A DNA stretch of 8,874 nt from Flavobacteriaceae bacterium (GTDB lineage Bacteria; Bacteroidota; Bacteroidia; Flavobacteriales; Flavobacteriaceae). The stretch covers positions 1 through 8,874 of the forward strand of contig JAHRWC010000413.1 in the NCBI GenBank assembly GCA_019090365.1, written 5' to 3'. Each line of letters opens with the position of its first letter. Positions within the stretch are counted from its first letter, which is position 1. The translations under genes were made by a program, and so were the position numbers. The notes beneath the pieces were generated by a model. It did no database searches. It was not told the origin of the DNA and saw only the letters and a list, made by a program, of their open reading frames with translations. Of this stretch, positions 7,103 to 8,874 are shown one piece after another.

Positions 7103-7125
7103 TGGAGAGCCATTATTATAGAAAT

Positions 7126-7156
7126 AAAAAAAGCAAGCTAACTAGCTTGCTTTTTT
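7126..7156 (-). terminator. intrinsic terminator of the T9SS-protein gene
   Basis: GCAAGCT (7133-7139) pairs with AGCTTGC (7144-7150) around a 4-base loop. The GC-containing stem is flanked by seven A on the left and six T on the right, so the stem can extend through A-U pairs and works on either strand. Read on the minus strand it lies 22 bases after the stop of the secreted-protein gene and ends in a run of seven U. No plus-strand gene reads into it. It separates that gene from the NADAR gene. Confidence 0.88.
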
Positions 7157-7171
7157 AAAGTATAGACTTTC

Positions 7172-8338
7172 TTATTGTTTTAAAAGTTTAAACGAACCTT
7201 TATTTCCATTTACAGTAACATTTAAAATATAATAACCTGATTTTAAATATTGTATATCAACCCTAGAAGTAATAGCTTCTATAGATTGCTGTAATACTTT
7301 TTGCCCTAGGATGTTATAGATTTCGATAGAATTAATAGCGCTATTAGCTTTAAAATCAATAAATGCAGTAGCTGGATTTGGGCTAAAAGTAAACCCATCA
7401 AGTTGGTTTTCATCTATTCCTAAATTTTCAGGAAATGCATCTACAAATCCAAATTGGTCTAAACTTCCTGGTGTAATAGTACCTAGGGTAATTGTTAGTC
7501 CAGTATCTGTGTTTACTTCACGTAATTCGGAATCAAAAAGACCATTGTTAAAAGCAGTCATCATTAATTTTTGAGTATGTGGATCCCAACTCATTCCTTG
7601 TCCAAAATTTGCATCAAAACCTATAGGGCCCACGGGTACACTAACTCCAGTTGTTTTATCTATTAGTACAAGCTCATCAGTATCGAGGTCGTGAGAGTAT
7701 AATAAATCATTATCATCACGTCCTAAAGCAATTCCTAATACTTGCCCTGTTGGGCCAATAGGAGTTACTTCAATTGGGTTTACATCAAAATCAAATACTG
7801 AAAGTGTTGTACTACCTACTCCATCTGTAGATAAACCAAAAACTGTTCCATCACTAAGCCTTTCTAATCCTGTGAATGATTCACCTGGAGGAGCATTCGC
7901 AAAGCCAATATTGTTATAAGTATTTGTGCCTAAAGGGCGCATAAAAATATTTCCTACATTATCAACAATTACAGTAGCATTATCTTCTAAAATAACAACC
8001 CCAGCACCTTCAAACTCAGTTAAAGGAGAAGGACCTATATTATTAAACATTGATAAGTCATCTGAATCAATAGCAACTACATTAATTTCTACATTTTCAG
8101 TTGAGGTAAACAATCTATTTCCAAACAAAACACTTGATTCAGTATCTTCATTATTTTGGGTGTAAAAGTGACTTTTTAGGGTTTCAATTTCTTCAGTAGA
8201 AAAAACATCAGTGACACTTCCCATATGGTTTTCAGAAAGTCTATCTAGTAATTCGTCTAAGGTTGCTTTGTTTTGTGAATAGATAGATGTATTAAAACTA
8301 ATTAAACACAAAAATAAAATGAGGGTAATTTTTTTCAT
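7172..8338 (-). CDS. T9SS-secreted propeller-like protein with type A sorting domain
   Basis: The product is 388 residues. The signal peptide (1-21, MKKITLILFLCLISFNTSIYS) probably ends just before or after Gln22, as is typical in Bacteroidota. Residues 23-75 form a charged helical leader. Residues 76-300 hold repeated strand pairs of the type 'vgnIFmrplGT...ynnIG', 'LsdGTVFGLStdg...ttLsvfD', 'nDLLYSHDLDTDELVLIDkTTG' and 'MSWDPHTQKLMMTAFN', consistent with a beta-propeller of the kind seen in DUF4394 or YncE-like proteins. The C-terminal 73 residues are a clear T9SS type A domain: FTFSPNPATAFIDF (317-330), IEIYNILGQKVLQQ (338-351) and LKSGYYILNVTVNG...FKLLKQ. The protein is therefore exported by T9SS and released or attached to the cell surface. 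The ligand of the propeller is unknown. A strong terminator follows the gene, and it appears monocistronic. Confidence 0.9.
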   Translation of the reverse strand: MKKITLILFLCLISFNTSIYSQNKATLDELLDRLSENHMGSVTDVFSTEEIETLKSHFYTQNNEDTESSVLFGNRLFTSTENVEINVVAIDSDDLSMFNNIGPSPLTEFEGAGVVILEDNATVIVDNVGNIFMRPLGTNTYNNIGFANAPPGESFTGLERLSDGTVFGLSTDGVGSTTLSVFDFDVNPIEVTPIGPTGQVLGIALGRDDNDLLYSHDLDTDELVLIDKTTGVSVPVGPIGFDANFGQGMSWDPHTQKLMMTAFNNGLFDSELREVNTDTGLTITLGTITPGSLDQFGFVDAFPENLGIDENQLDGFTFSPNPATAFIDFKANSAINSIEIYNILGQKVLQQSIEAITSRVDIQYLKSGYYILNVTVNGNKGSFKLLKQ

Positions 8339-8386
8339 AATTAATTATTTTATTTGGTTCATATTCAGAAAGATACAAAAAAAACA

Positions 8387-8407
8387 AATTAAAATTATCT
8401 TTTAATT
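8387..8407 (-). terminator. possible weak AT-only terminator of the hydrolase gene
   Basis: AATTAAAA (8387-8394) pairs with TTTTAATT (8400-8407) around a 5-base loop. On the minus strand the stem starts two bases after the hydrolase stop and is followed by a T-rich run (TTTG then eight T). The stem has no G-C pair, so termination would be weak. The same spacer must also hold the promoter of the secreted-protein gene. Confidence 0.35.
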
Positions 8408-8409
8408 AA

Positions 8410-8874
8410 TTATGACTTCACTAAATGATTAGTAAAAGAAGTATTTACTTCATGGATGCCTTCAAATACCTCTACTTTTAAACGATTTCCAAATAGTTTT
8501 GTTCCTTTTAGCGATTCTTCGGTTTTTCGGGCTTCAGTGATATATTGATCTTTATTGCCATATAAATAAGTGACTTCGGAAGTTGTATCTAGATATTCAA
8601 AATCTTCAGGTTTTAATTCAACTGGAATTCCGCCAGAATGTAACACTAAATGATTGCACTGAATTTTACGACTAGCTAACCAGCGAGAAGCAATAGAAAC
8701 TCCTTGCGAATATCCTAACACAATAAAGTTTGGCATAACCTTAGGTTTTTCAGTTTTAAAAACTGTATCAACATAGTTTAAGATGTTTTTGGTTTCTTCA
8801 GTTGTATTTTCTTTGGTAAGCCAAGATGCTCCAACATGTTTAAAATTTTCACCAATATAATATTTTGAAGGAGC
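8410..8874 (-). CDS. alpha/beta-hydrolase, carboxylesterase/phospholipase type (5' truncated)
   Basis: The frame stays open from TAA at 8410-8412 to the window end, giving 154 visible residues that begin APSKYYIGENFKHVGASW. The ATG at 8736 is only an internal methionine: the 46 residues before it are in frame, free of stops and protein-like, so the true start lies beyond the window. Counting from the visible N-terminus, FIVLGYSQGVSIASRW has the nucleophile elbow G-Y-S-Q-G (Ser56), YLYGNKDQYI has the acid Asp109, and FEGIHEVN has His141, so a complete Ser-Asp-His triad is visible. This fits the short carboxylesterase/phospholipase family (about 200-230 residues) acting on small esters. The substrate cannot be predicted. 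No signal peptide can be judged. Confidence 0.88.
   Translation of the reverse strand, partial: APSKYYIGENFKHVGASWLTKENTTEETKNILNYVDTVFKTEKPKVMPNFIVLGYSQGVSIASRWLASRKIQCNHLVLHSGGIPVELKPEDFEYLDTTSEVTYLYGNKDQYITEARKTEESLKGTKLFGNRLKVEVFEGIHEVNTSFTNHLVKS

Noticed and set aside
7926..8165. 79-codon plus-strand open frame inside the secreted-protein gene
   Set aside because: Antisense shadow of the propeller coding sequence.
8368..8375. TATCTTTC (minus strand) as the -7 promoter box of the secreted-protein gene
   Set aside because: It matches TAnnTTTG at all but one fixed position, but no -33 element sits at the right distance and the spacer is too AT-rich for one near-match to be convincing.

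Overview
The window is AT-rich DNA from a member of the Bacteroidota, most likely a flavobacterium (Flavobacteriaceae-like). The evidence is: a secreted protein with a C-terminal type IX secretion (T9SS) sorting domain, several short lipoproteins with Bacteroidota-style signal peptides, a TAnnTTTG-type promoter element, and A/T-rich translation starts without clear Shine-Dalgarno sequences. It is a contig end: bases 1-29 are not genomic but a Nextera/Tn5 sequencing adapter, and the native sequence starts at base 30.

Left part (30-2265): the 3' end of an unrecognised gene (+) converges, with one base between the stop codons, on a small TfoX-like gene (-). An AT-rich divergent spacer of 101 bases follows, carrying a Bacteroidota promoter for a complete ABC-F ATPase (+), a ribosome-associated translation factor.

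Middle (2266-4613): a two-gene minus-strand operon converges on the ABC-F gene with no intergenic base at all. The first gene encodes a 566-residue TPR lipoprotein with a conspicuous histidine cluster. The second, coupled through an ATGA overlap, encodes a Sco1/SenC-type copper chaperone/thiol-redox lipoprotein with its metal-site residues intact. This is the strongest functional pairing in the window and suggests a cell-envelope metal or redox task.

Right-middle (4747-6344): a second minus-strand pair has a 14-base gap. It encodes a probable zinc-metallopeptidase-like lipoprotein (HExxH) and a four-helix inner-membrane protein of unknown role.

Right (6434-8874): three minus-strand genes are probably transcribed separately. 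They are a stand-alone, divergent NADAR-family protein (ADP-ribose/riboflavin-intermediate N-glycosidase fold), a T9SS-secreted propeller-like protein followed by a clear intrinsic terminator, and the 3' part of an alpha/beta-hydrolase that runs off the window end.

I saw no rRNA, tRNA, CRISPR array, insertion sequence or phage gene. Most genes look like ordinary flavobacterial chromosome. The items most worth a second look are the TPR-Sco operon, the HExxH lipoprotein/membrane protein pair and the divergent NADAR gene. No gap between genes exceeds about 150 bases.
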